Positions 35,231 through 47,000 of a stretch of 64,000 bases of DNA are shown here, piece after piece; positions within the stretch are counted from its first letter, which is position 1; the number at the start of each line of letters is the position of its first letter. The position numbers and the translations under genes were made by a program. The stretch covers positions 26,587-90,586 of the forward strand of contig CAYURQ010000002.1 in the NCBI GenBank assembly GCA_964447315.1. The letters run 5' to 3'. Below the pieces are notes generated by a model. The model did no database searches, had not been told where the DNA came from, and saw only the letters and a list, made by a program, of their open reading frames with translations. This DNA is from MWBV01 sp964447315 (lineage in GTDB: Archaea; Nanobdellota; Nanobdellia; Pacearchaeales; GW2011-AR1).

Positions 35231-36316
35231 ATGATTTTAATTTTTTTTATAAGTTCTTTAATCGCCTTAATAATATCTGGATATTTGATATTTGATTTTT
35301 TTAAAAAACTAAAAAATGATTCTTATAAGAAATCATCTAATTTATTTTTTATATTATCTTTGAGTTATTTAATTTTTGCAATATTTTTATTTTTATGGAG
35401 TTTTAATATTTTTATTTTTCAATTAAATGATTTTTACTCTTTGTATTCATTAATGATTTTATTTCAAACATTTCTTTTATTTTATTTAATTTATGTTTTT
35501 AGAGATAAAAAAAGAATTTTTTATTTCTTTTTTTGTTATTTAACTATATTCTCATATGGATTAATAGGAGTTTCAATACCCCATCTTTTATTGATTTCAA
35601 GTTTTTTAATAATTTTATTGCTATTTATCCTAATGATTTATGTACCTCATTTTGAAAAAATATCTTTTTTAGCAATACTTTATGCATCTGTTTCATTGAT
35701 AATTCAAATATTTACTATTTTTTATGAAAAATTTTTAATTTTTGGAAGTTTAATTTCAAATATATTCTTTATGTTTTTTATATTTTATTTTTTAAAAAGA
35801 ATAGAAAGATTTCCAATAGAATTTTTCAATAAAAAAAGAAAAATAAAAAAAAGAAATCCTTTAGTTGATTTTTTAAGATATTTTGTTTTTATAATAATAC
35901 TTACAAATTTTATTTTTATTGGAACAATCACTGTTCATGAAGCAGGACATTTGCTTTCTTCTAGGGCTTATGATTGTGGATTTGATAGGATAATCTATGA
36001 AAGTGGATTGCCTCATACTGAAATTTTATGTGGAGATGATTTTGCTTCATTAGAAAATGTTATTTTAGGAGGTATGTTGCTTCCTTTATTAATAGCTATT
36101 TTACTGTTTTTTGCAGGAGGAACTTTCATAAAAGAAGTTTCTCTACTGATAGCAGGATTTAATTTTATGATTTCTTATAAAGATATAATTGATTTAGGAT
36201 TTACTAGAAATATATCTTTATTTTTTTCTTTAATTGGAGGTATTTTGATTTTAGTTGCAATAATTCTTTTAGCTAAATCTAGAACAATGGAAGATGAATT
36301 TATTTATTTTGCATAA
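35231..36316 (+). CDS. Polytopic membrane metalloprotease-like protein with HEAGH motif (361 aa)
   Basis: About ten hydrophobic segments are visible. TITVHEAGHLLSSRA carries a zinc-binding HExxH motif (His236, Glu237, His240) at the end of a membrane segment, as in M50/site-2-type intramembrane proteases. After it comes a luminal-type loop (YDCGFDRIIYESGLPHTEILCGDDFASL) and further helices; the third metal ligand expected in M50 enzymes (NxxPxxxxDG) is not clear, and KDIIDLG is the nearest match. The ATG is preceded by a GGAGG site and lies 21 nt after the exported-protein gene, so it is in the same transcript. Processing of the neighbouring surface proteins or of a regulator is a plausible role, not shown. 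Confidence 0.7.
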   Translation: MILIFFISSLIALIISGYLIFDFFKKLKNDSYKKSSNLFFILSLSYLIFAIFLFLWSFNIFIFQLNDFYSLYSLMILFQTFLLFYLIYVFRDKKRIFYFFFCYLTIFSYGLIGVSIPHLLLISSFLIILLLFILMIYVPHFEKISFLAILYASVSLIIQIFTIFYEKFLIFGSLISNIFFMFFIFYFLKRIERFPIEFFNKKRKIKKRNPLVDFLRYFVFIIILTNFIFIGTITVHEAGHLLSSRAYDCGFDRIIYESGLPHTEILCGDDFASLENVILGGMLLPLLIAILLFFAGGTFIKEVSLLIAGFNFMISYKDIIDLGFTRNISLFFSLIGGILILVAIILLAKSRTMEDEFIYFA

Positions 36317-36378
36317 TTAATTTAACCATACTTTTTCAGTCTAGAAAATCTTTTATACACTATTTTATTAGCTTTCTT

Positions 36379-37779
36379 ATGAAAAGAGTTTTATTTATTG
36401 TATTTATATTGTTTTTAACAATAGTTTTAACTTCAAATATAAGTGCAAATTTTGTTTGTGGACATTTAAATGATTCAAGTGAATTATCCGGTTCTTGGAT
36501 AAATGTTTTAGTTTATTATGATGAAAAAACTTCAGACATAACTTCCTGTAAAACAAGTCCTGAGAATAAATTTTGTTGTGATTTGCAAGATATAGAAAAT
36601 GTTAATTGGCAAGTAAATAAAATTGTTCATGGAGAAGTTTATTTACCTGATTTAGGTTATATTGCAGGACCTGTATCTTTATCAACAACTGAAAATGGAT
36701 ATGATTTATTTCCAGAAATGCAATTAAAAAAAGTATTTAATTTCAACCAAGAATTTAAAAAAATATTAGTAAATGAATCAAGTGTTTTATTTAATTTAAA
36801 TATTCATGAAAATTACAATAATTTGAAATATATAGTAAATGAAAATCCTCTTTCAGAAGTTGTTGTTTGTGAAAGTTGTTCTAATGCAATTTTTGAGGTT
36901 ATTCTTGAAAAAGGAAAAAATAAAATAACATTAACAGCATATAATTTAGATAATGGAAGAGAAATTTCAGAAGATTTTTATATTTATTCTTTAGATTACT
37001 TGGAATTAATTGATGATTTTCAGTGTAAAAAATGTAAAAATCTTAATAATAATATTTATGTTCCTTCTCATGAAAAAGTTAATTTAAGTTTCAAAGTAAA
37101 TTCTTCACACCCAATTTCTGGAAAAATTAAAATTTATCATCCTATTGATTGGAGTATCTCAGAGGAATTTTTATCAAAAGATTATAGTTTAACTCATAAT
37201 TTAATTGAATGGGAAATGAAAAATGATTCAAATCTTCATGAAAAAATTTATCCTTTTGTTAGTTCAGGGACTTGGTTTAAGAGAAGAGATAATTTCAAGT
37301 ATGAAATACAAGAGTCTGAAATATCAAAAATAAGAAAAGTTTTAGTTCATACTTTAACTAGGTTTTTTCCAATAAGAGTTGAAAAAAGATTTTCAGATGA
37401 TATTTATTTTGAAGATTCTTTAAATGAGATAGTCTCTAATTTAGAACCTTTAATTCTAGAATTAGACCAAGAATTGTTTGAAGTAATTGCTATTTATCCT
37501 AATACTGAACTTTATGATGCTCATGCCCATATAATTTATAAGGAAAGAAGATTTTTCAATAGAAGATATATTACTTTTAATTTATTGTCAACAATTCCAA
37601 ATTACCAAATAAAAAATATTTTAATTAGATTTAAAGTTCCTAAAGAAGATTCTTTTAGGTTTTATTATAATAAAGGGGATAATTCTTATTCTCTTTATAA
37701 AGAGGATTTAAAATACAATTATTATCAAGGGGAATTTTCTAAAAAAGGATCATTTAATCTTAAGATTATTGACCGTTAA
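36379..37779 (+). CDS. Secreted protein with Cys-containing N-terminal domain (466 aa)
   Basis: A signal peptide ending SA is followed by a ~105-residue domain with conserved-looking features CGHLND..., WINVLVYYDE, TSCKTSPENKFCCDL, GYIAGPVSLSTTENGYDLFPEM. I have the impression this N-terminal domain recurs on DPANN surface proteins, but it has no functional name I can give. Beta-rich domains follow, including a CESC and a CKKC pair (about residues 165 and 215), and a C-terminal half of mixed structure. No C-terminal anchor. TTTTATACA centred 24 nt before the ATG gives a leaderless promoter, so this gene is transcribed separately from the protease gene. Confidence 0.7.
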   Translation: MKRVLFIVFILFLTIVLTSNISANFVCGHLNDSSELSGSWINVLVYYDEKTSDITSCKTSPENKFCCDLQDIENVNWQVNKIVHGEVYLPDLGYIAGPVSLSTTENGYDLFPEMQLKKVFNFNQEFKKILVNESSVLFNLNIHENYNNLKYIVNENPLSEVVVCESCSNAIFEVILEKGKNKITLTAYNLDNGREISEDFYIYSLDYLELIDDFQCKKCKNLNNNIYVPSHEKVNLSFKVNSSHPISGKIKIYHPIDWSISEEFLSKDYSLTHNLIEWEMKNDSNLHEKIYPFVSSGTWFKRRDNFKYEIQESEISKIRKVLVHTLTRFFPIRVEKRFSDDIYFEDSLNEIVSNLEPLILELDQELFEVIAIYPNTELYDAHAHIIYKERRFFNRRYITFNLLSTIPNYQIKNILIRFKVPKEDSFRFYYNKGDNSYSLYKEDLKYNYYQGEFSKKGSFNLKIIDR

Positions 37780-37827
37780 TCTTTTTTAATTTATTTATTT
37801 TTCAAAAGGTATTTAAATGAATTTTAC

Positions 37828-37879
37828 TTGCGATTGATAGTATGAATAAAAGTAAGAATGAACGTACGTTCAATCGCAA
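37828..37879. promoter_or_regulatory. Inverted repeat and palindrome around the start of the winged-helix gene
   Basis: TTGCGATTGA (37828-37837) and its exact inverse TCAATCGCAA (37870-37879) flank the start codon at 37842, and a perfect 12-bp palindrome GAACGTACGTTC (37860-37871) overlaps the right arm. The TATA box TATTTAAAT (37810-37818) places the start of transcription at the left arm. A repressor bound here would cover the start site; alternatively the arms could form an mRNA hairpin enclosing the ATG. Confidence 0.6.
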
Positions 37880-38090
37880 AAAAGAGGCAAAAAAACAAGA
37901 TCGAGTTCAAATTGATATCTTGGATACACTTTCTAAAAATTTAAATCCTATTTCAACTCAAGAAATAGCTGATGCTATAATCAAACCTTGGCATTCAGTT
38001 CAAACTCGTTGTTTAAAATTACAACTTCAAGGTAAAATAAATGGTTTCAGAGTAGGACGTATGAATCTCTGGCAAATAATAAAAGAGTAA
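37842..38090 (+). CDS. Small winged-helix DNA-binding protein (82 aa)
   Basis: A basic N-terminus (MNKSKNERTFNRKKEAKKQDR) is followed by a helix-turn-helix of winged type: IDILDTLSKN.NPISTQEIADAI.KPWHSVQTRCLKLQLQGKINGFRVGRMNLWQI. The 'STQEIA..I..PWHSVQTRCLKLQ' stretch is the recognition part. The gene starts within an inverted repeat (37828-37879), which suggests autoregulation. Its stop codon is 1 nt before the ATG of the 4429-aa giant gene, so both are on one transcript and translation of the giant may depend on this small gene. It likely controls expression of the giant surface protein. Confidence 0.8.
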   Translation: MNKSKNERTFNRKKEAKKQDRVQIDILDTLSKNLNPISTQEIADAIIKPWHSVQTRCLKLQLQGKINGFRVGRMNLWQIIKE

Positions 38091-38091
38091 A

Positions 38092-41000
38092 ATGAGAATA
38101 AATAAAAAAGGGATGATAAAAGCAGGTTCTATTTTTTTGATAATAATTACTTTATTTTTTGTTGTATTGTTATCTTTTTCAACAGCTTCTCAAAAAGAGG
38201 TATATAAACAAGGAGAATTATTTAAATTAAATTTAAAGGAATTTAAAGAACCAACAATAAGAATCCAAACCCCTTTAGAAATTTATTTGGAAAAACCTGA
38301 TGATAATTTTTTTATATTGGAATTAAAAGAGATTGGAAATTATTACTTGGATATTAAAGGAATAAATAAATCACAAAGAATTGAATTTAATGTTTTGGAA
38401 AATTCAGAATTTGAATATAATTTACAAGAAGAAAAATCTTCTAAAGAAGTTTCTCAAGAGAATTATTATAATGATTCTGAATATTCCAATGAAATTCAAG
38501 AAAAAATTATTATAGATTCAGAGTATTCTGACCTTGAAATTAATGAGCTCCAAGACTTAGAAGGAAAAACCTATAATTTAGGAGAGAGAATAAGAATTGA
38601 TATGTCTAAACTAGGTAATTATGAATTAAAAGTAATATCTGAATCAGGAGAGATTTCAAGAGTGGCATCCAATGATTTTTTTACTTTAGAAATAAAAGAT
38701 ATTGGAGATTATTTAATTGAAATGTGGAGAGGAGGAGCAAAAACCGAGCACAAGTTTAAATCAGTATCATTTAATGAAATACAAGAGCCAAAAAAGATTA
38801 ATCCTGTTAAATTAGAAGCAGGAAAACCAGTTAAATGGAAAGCAATCTTAAAACAAGAAATAATAGAATTGCCTCATTCTCAAAAGGATATACAAAATAT
38901 TAATATAAAAGATTCTAAAACAAATCAAGAATTAGATTATGAATTCTTCAGGAAAAATGGAAAACATTATCTTAAAATAAATCAATCAAATAATAATTTT
39001 GAGCAAGAGTTGGAACTTGAATATTATACTCAAGCTCCTGAAAAAAAAGAAGTTGTTATTTCAGATAAGAAAAAGCAAGTTAAGGTTTCTGCTCCTGATA
39101 ATTTAAATTATGAAAATGTTTTTGCTTTTACAGATATTTCAGAATTTACTTCAAACCCAGATTTAATAAAAGTTTATTGGATCGAGCAAAACAAGTATCT
39201 TGATTTTAAAACATATGATTTAAATGAAAATGGTTTGATTGATAGGATAGAATGGATTGTTCCACATCTTTCAGAACAAAATTTTGAGATTTCAATAACT
39301 TTGATTAATGCTAAATCTTATCCAACTGTTGGGGGAAGGTGGAATGTTGAATTTCAAACTATTGGAAAAAATAATTTAACAATACGTCCAATAAATGGTA
39401 CAACCTGGTCTTTAAATAATAATTCAGAAGATTTAAAATTTTTGAGTTTAAGTTGTGGAGAAAATAATGTTGATTATCAATGGATAAATAATGAAATTTT
39501 TGTTGGGGATTATGAATGTTTGGAAACAGGAATTGAATCCAGTAGAGTATTTACAACAGGAGAACATGATTTAGAGTTTTGTTTTGGAGATGAATGTGTT
39601 TATGCAGAAAATTTTGCATCTAATTGGTATAATTCATCTTGGGATTATAGGAAACAATTATCAATAGGTTCTTCAATTGTTGGCTCTGATTTAACAAATT
39701 TTCCTTTGAAAGTAGAATTATATGATTCTGATTTATTTGATTCAGCTCAGAGTGATGGAGATGACATTTTCTTCACTGATGTTAATGGTATTAAGTTAAA
39801 TCATGAGTTAGAAATTTATAACAGCTCTTATAATTCAACACATTCTCATTTGATTGCATGGGTTGCAGTTAATCTTTCTTCAACTTCTGATAATTATTTT
39901 TATATTTATTATAATAATTCAAATGCAGAAAATCAAGAAAACTTTGCAGAAGTTTGGGATAGTAATTATGTTAATGTTCAGCACTTGCAAGAAATCAGTG
40001 GAACTCACATTGATTCTTCAAATAATAAAAATGCAACAAATCAAGGTTCAGCCCAAGATTCACAAGGATGGATTGATGGTGCAAATGATTTTCAAGACAC
40101 ACAGTATGTTGAAATACCAAGTTTTTCAGGATTAGGAGGTGAAAGTGCTGCAACAGTTTCTTATTGGGCAAAGCAAGATGTTATTGGAACAAGTGATTAT
40201 TCTTTATGGGCAGATAGCATTGTTTTAATTGAGCATGGTGCTTCTTATGGAACCCCTCAAGGACCAGGAAATTTAAGAGTTAGATGGAATTTAGGAGGAG
40301 ATTGGAGAACAGCCCACATTCAACCAGGTGCTTTAAACGCGAGTTGGTGGAATTTATGGACATTTACTTTTGATAGTGGAACAACAACAATTTATAGAAA
40401 TGGCACTCAAATTTATCAAAGCAGTGATTCTCAAAGTACAATAAGTTCTAATTCTCCTAGCTACAACATTGGTTGGAGAAGTGGAAGTGATGGTTTTGAT
40501 GGTATTTTAGATGAGTTTAGAATTTCAGATACTTCAAGAAGTTCTGATTGGGTTAATGCTTCTTATCAAAATCAAAAAAAGGACTCTAGTTTTTTTACCT
40601 TAGGAGAAGAACAAATTAGACTTGAAATAACAATAAATTCTCCTTTAGATAATTCTGTAGAAGAGGATATAACTCCTTTGTTGAATGTGACAATTCAAGG
40701 TGCAGTAAATGCAGATATGCTTTGGTATACTCTTGATGATGGAACAACAAATTCAACTTTGTGTACTGATTGCCTTGGGGATTATTCTGAATTTTTATAT
40801 TTAGAAGAAAACAATTACACTTTGAAGGTTTATGCAAATAATTCAGATGGAACTCTTTTTCTTGAAGAACATGATTTTGAAATTTTCTTAAATAAGAGCT
40901 TTTATGATGATTATAATGATAATTCTTCAATAGAAGAATTAAATGGGGTTTCTTGGAATCTCGGAAATATAACTTATAATGGAGCAAATCCTGGATCAAA

Positions 41001-44000
41001 TATAAAGTATGTTTATTCTGGTTCTACTTCTCTTTCAGGAGCTTCTATAGATGTTACACTTCCAGGAGGAGCAACTGTTAATACAAGTGCAGCATTTGTT
41101 GTTTTCTCAACAACACTAGGAAATACTGCTCCAGATAATAATCTTGTAAGAGGGCATTTGTCAGATAGTTCAACAATTCATTTTGAAAGAGGAGATACAG
41201 GAGGAACTGTTTCAATTAAATGGTATGTTGCTGAGTTTGATTCAGGAGTAAATGTTGAATCAGGAACAGTAAGTCATGATTCTGTTACAGTTACTGAAGA
41301 TTTGACAAGAATTTTTGATTTAAATAAAACAATGTTTTTTGGAAGTTTTGAAAATGATGGAAGTAGTGCATGGGGAACAGATGATGAAATGAGAATAAGA
41401 ATGCTTGATTCAGATACTGTTGAAGGTGTAACAGGAGGAGACCCAACAAGTCAACCATTTGTTTATCAAGCAATAGAATATTTAGGAGCTAATGTTCAAT
41501 ATGGAACTTTTACTTTAAGTGGTACAGTGGCAGAACAAGATTTAGCTAGAACTGTTGATTTAAATAAGTCTTTTGTTTATGCAACTTGGTATACTAGTGG
41601 AGGAGTAAATGCAGATGATTTTTCAGTTTTAGTTAATTTCACTGATTCAGATACAGTACATTTTCAGAGAAGTGGTTCAGCATCAACACTTTCAGGAGCA
41701 TATTATGCAGTGGAATTTACAGGTGATGAAAATGTTTCTACTGGAACAATGGATTTTGGAAGTTCAGACAGTTCTTTATCCGCTGAATTACCTTTTTCTG
41801 TAAATATTTCAAGAGCAATTGCATTTACAGGGGGGCATATGAGAGAAGGTTTAACCTCTCAGACAGATCAAAATGCAGGTGCTGGTTGGTTTACTGTTAA
41901 TTTAACTAACTCCACTCATGTTGTTTTAACAAGGGCAACAACAGGTTCAACAGCAAGAGCCCAATGGTTTGTTGTTGAGTTTGCAGAAGCTTCAGAAAAT
42001 CCAAGAACTCAGGGAAATTTCACTTCAAAATCAATAAATATTTCACGTGAAATCACAGAAATAACAAATATAACTTGGACAGAATCAGGAACAAGTGCAG
42101 GAAATAATATTTCTGCTGAAGTAAGTGTTGATGGAGGAATAAATTGGCATTCTATAATCAAAAATCAAGGGCTATCTAGTTTTTTCCCAAACAATAATCT
42201 TGTTTATAGACTTTTATTTAGTTCAAACTCTACTGTTGAACTTTCTGTATCAGATATAAATATAACTTGGGCACATAGTGAGCCGCCTCCACCAGGAATA
42301 ACAATTTATAACCCTAGGCAAGGATCATTTATTGCAGACCATACTCCTTTGTTAAATGTATCCGTGAATAAATCAGTTAGTACTCTGTGGTATTCAACAG
42401 ACGGAGGGCAAACAAATACAACAATATGCAATTCTTGTTCTGGAATGCAATCAAGTTTCATTGTTTTAGAAGAAGGAGCAAATACGGTTTTTGTTTATGC
42501 AAGTGACTCTGCAAATAGAAAAGGAATTAATCTAACAACTTTTACACTTGAGTTTAACAATACTCATTATGATAATTATACAGATAATTTTTCTTTAATG
42601 AATTCCAATGATATTGAATGGACAAATGGTTCTATAAATTTTACAGGTGTAACTCCAAAATCTAGTTTGAATCTTGCTTTAGTTTGTGGAACCTCTGCTT
42701 GTTCAGATGCAAATATAGATATCCCTGTTTATGCCTTTTTAACTTCTAATCTTGGATATACTGTAACAAATCATAGTGCAACTTCTTTTAATACAACTCC
42801 TTATGATGTAGTAATTATAACAGAAACAGTTAATTCAGGAGATACTGCTTGGTTGAAATCAGAAGATGTGGGAGTTCTTACTTTAGAAGGAGCAAATAAT
42901 GACGAGTTTGATTTAGGTGCAGGAGGTTCTAGTAGTGCAGGAGGAGATGATGAAATAAGAATTACAAATAATTCTCATTATATCACTGAAGAATTTGAAT
43001 TAGGAAATTTATTGGTTTCAACTTCTACTTCAAATGCAGGTTATATGTCTGGACAAAGCAATGATGTTTATGGTTTAGGAGATTATGTTGCAAATCCAGG
43101 ACAGCATAAAATGGTTATTGTAGAAAAAGGAGGAACTTTAACTGATTCAACAATTGCTGCAAATAGAAGAGCTTTCTTTGGAGCACAATATTTTAATTAT
43201 CTTAACTCAAATGGTACTGCTCTTTTTCAAAGAATGGTTGATTGGGTGGGATATAATACTCAACAAGGTTATTTTTCTGGAAATTTCACTTCTTATGCAT
43301 TAAATACCACAGAAGTAATAACAGGAATAGAAAATGTTACTTGGAATGAAAATGGAACAGATGATTCAAATAATATTACTGTTGAAATAAGTGTTGACAA
43401 TGGAAATAATTGGTATCAAGCAACTAAGAATATGGGTATTCAAGGAATTACTGGTTCTAGTTTGATGTATAGAGTTTTATTTGATGTTATACAAGAAATA
43501 ACACTTTCAATATTTGATATAAATATAACTTGGTCTAATGAAATTTCTCCTCCACCTAGCATAATCATAAACTCACCAATAAACAGTTCAACAATTTCAG
43601 ATATAACTCCTTTATTGAACGTTACTTTGAATAGTACAGCAAACACTCTTTGGTATAAGATTGATTCAGGAAATCCAAAAATAATTTGTAGAACTTGCTC
43701 AGGAACCCAAACAACCTTTATTTATTTAGATGAAGGAGAACATACAATAGATGTTTACAGCAATAATTCTTTTGGAGATTCAATTTCCAACTCAACTTCG
43801 GTTACTTTAGATTTAAACAGAAATTTTTATGATGATTATCAAGATAATTCTTCTATTTTAGAATTAAACAGCGTTAATTATTCTCAAGGAAATGTTAGTT
43901 TTACTGGAAGCGGTTCAAGCTCCTTAAATATTGCTTTAGTTTGTGGAACCTCTGCTTGTTCAAATGCAAATACTGATGTCCCTCTTTATGTTCATTTAAC

Positions 44001-47000
44001 ATCTGTTTTAGGACACACAGTTACAAACCAAAGCGCATCTGTTTTTGGCACTTCATCATATGATGTTATTGTTATTTCTGAATCTGTTTCTTCTAGTTCT
44101 ACTGCATGGCTGAAATCAGAAGACGTAGGAATTTTTACATTAGAAGGAGCAAACAATGATGAGTTTGATTTAGGTACAGGAGGTTCCAGTGATGGAGGGG
44201 GAGATGATGAAATTAATATAACTAACAATACTCATTATATAACTGAAGTTTTTTCAATAGGGACTTTACAAGTTTCAACTTCTACTTCAAATGCAGGTTA
44301 TATGTCTGGGCAAAGCAATGATGTTTATGGTTTAGGAGATTATATTGCAAATTCCGGACAGCATAAAATTGTAGTTGTTGAAGATGGAGGAACTTTAACT
44401 GATTCAACAACTGCAGCAAATAGAAGAGTTTTCTTTGGAGCACAATATTTTAATAACTTAAATTCAAATGGATTGACAATTTTTCAAAGAGCACTTGATT
44501 GGGCAGCATATAATACTGATTCAGCAGGTTCAACAGGTAATTTTAGTTCTTATTATATTAATACAACTCAAAACGTAAAGAGATTAACAAATATAACTTG
44601 GGAAGAATCAGGAACAAGTTTAGGAAATAATATTTCTGTTCAAGTTAGCGCTGATGCAGGTTCTAACTGGCATGATGCAACAAAAAATCAAAACTTGGAT
44701 TTAACAGAAGGAAATAATTTAATTTATAGGGTTTTATTTAATTCAAACACTACTTCAACAATTTCTATTTTAAATATGAACATTACTTGGGCAGAACCTC
44801 CTTATCCAACAATTTATTATCCTCTTGCAATAGTATATAATTCAAATATAACCTCAATTAATTATACATTATCTGTTCCTCCTGGTTCTGTTTTAGATGA
44901 TTGTTGGTATTCTTTAGATGGAGGGCTTACAAATACAACAATAACTTGCTATGATAATATTTCTGGAATAACATCTCAAGAAGGGGAAAATATTTGGATA
45001 GTTTATTCAAACGATACAGAGGGTGCTGTTGGAAAAGATTCAGTGAATTTCATAGTAGATACTTCTGCACCAGAAATAACATTCATAAATCAAACAAATG
45101 AAGATGATGATTTAGTGAATGATACAAACCCCTTAATCCAAGGAGAAAATTTAACTCTTTCAGTGAATGTCTCAGATAGCAACATAGACAAGGTATTTGT
45201 TACTGTTTGGAATTCAGTAAAAAATGGGGCTGAAAAAGTAAAAGTTTTTTTTACTTATGTTGCAGGATTGCTTTGGGTTGCAACAGTTCAAACAGATTCA
45301 ACATGGGGAGAATTAAATTACAATTACACTATTTACGCAAACGACACTGCTGGATTTCAAAGTGAATATGATGGAAACTTTAGTGTTCTTGGTTTAGATT
45401 CATCACTTTACTTACAGCCAAACCCTTCCCCTGGAACAGGAGAAGTAAATGCTTTTGGCCATATTAATTTCACTAATTCAACATATCTTGTAAATCAATC
45501 TGTTAATCTTTGGCTAGATGGAAATTTACTTTTATCAGATAATCTAACAAATGGAAATTCTTCTTGGTGGGATGTTTCTTGGGGAAAAAGAAAAGGAATT
45601 TTAATTAATGGTTCAACTTCAGGAGCACAGACAGATTATGTAATGCATTTTATTGTAAATTATGGAAGTGGAACAGATTCAGGAAAAAATGTTTATTGTG
45701 ATTCAAATTGTAAAACAAATTTTGGAGATATAAGATTTGTAAATTCAAATGGAGATTCTTTAGATTATTTTTTAGAAGAAAAAATAGATTCAGATAAAGC
45801 TTCATTTTGGGTAGAAGTTGATTCAATACCTTCATATCCTGGAAATACAACAATTTACATGTATTATGATAATTCAATTCAAGAAACAACTTCAAATCCA
45901 GAAAATACATTCCTTTTATTCGAGGGTTTTGAAGGAACTCACGAATTTACTTCAGATAGTGGAACAACAATAACTCAAGAAGCAGGAGGAATTTCTGGAA
46001 GTTATCAAGCAGATGTTGATGGAGATAGTAATTATGCAGTTGCTTATAATGCTAGTTCTAATTTCACTAGAGAAGATTATTTCTTTGAGGGTTATTTTAA
46101 GTATCTTACTTCAACAACAATTCCAGTTGGTTTGCATTTTATGGGGCAAAATTCAGGAGACAATGGTTATCAAATGATTATTGATGATAGAAATAGTGGA
46201 GATACACCTAGTCTGAGAATTAATACAGGAACTTCAGGTGCACAAACAGGTTCTTATTTTGTAGGCTCTGATAATTGGGTTTTTTTTAGGGCTTATGCAG
46301 ATTCAACTGCCTTTTATGGTGATGTTTATGAAAGTGCATTTGATTCCAGCACTGTACAAAGCAGTTCAAATAGCAATACTGCTTATTCCTTTGGAAGTGT
46401 TGGTGTTTTTGCATATCAAAATGGAGGAGGTAAAGCAGATAATATAAGGGTAAGAAAAAGAGCAAGTCCTCAACCAAATTTGTTAACTTGGACAAATCAA
46501 GAAACTCCTGGAGATTTAAGTGATTCTACTGCAATGGAAAAAGTAAATTCAACAGACACCACAGATAATGATTTCAGAAAGGGAACTCATGTTCAAACAA
46601 CTTATTCAGGAGGAAATTTAACCCTTTATGGAACAAATTCAAGTGGTAATTTCACAAAAATAATTGATGCAGGAGCAAGAGTTGAGTGGGAGAGAGCTTA
46701 TTGGATTGAATATTCTGATTCATGCTCAGGAACAATAACTTATCAGCAAGGAGATGTAAATTCTTTTTCTGGAACTTATGATACTTATTTAGATGGGGGA
46801 AATCAAAATACCAATTATGGTTCAGAAGAAGAATTAATGATTGATTCAGATCCTCTTAGAACTTTAATTAAATTTAATTCAATAGGTTATGGAAAAAATA
46901 AAATTCCATTTAATTCAACAATCCTTGATGCGAATATAACTGTTTCTGTTTTTGATGCAGGAGATCCAGTAACAGTGTATGAGGTTTTAGAAAATTGGGA

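Noticed and set aside
40616..40999. Minus-strand frame of 127 codons inside the 4429-aa gene, and similar ones at 16119-16457 and 45650-45910
   Set aside because: They are Leu/His/Gln-rich shadows of repetitive coding DNA without start signals.
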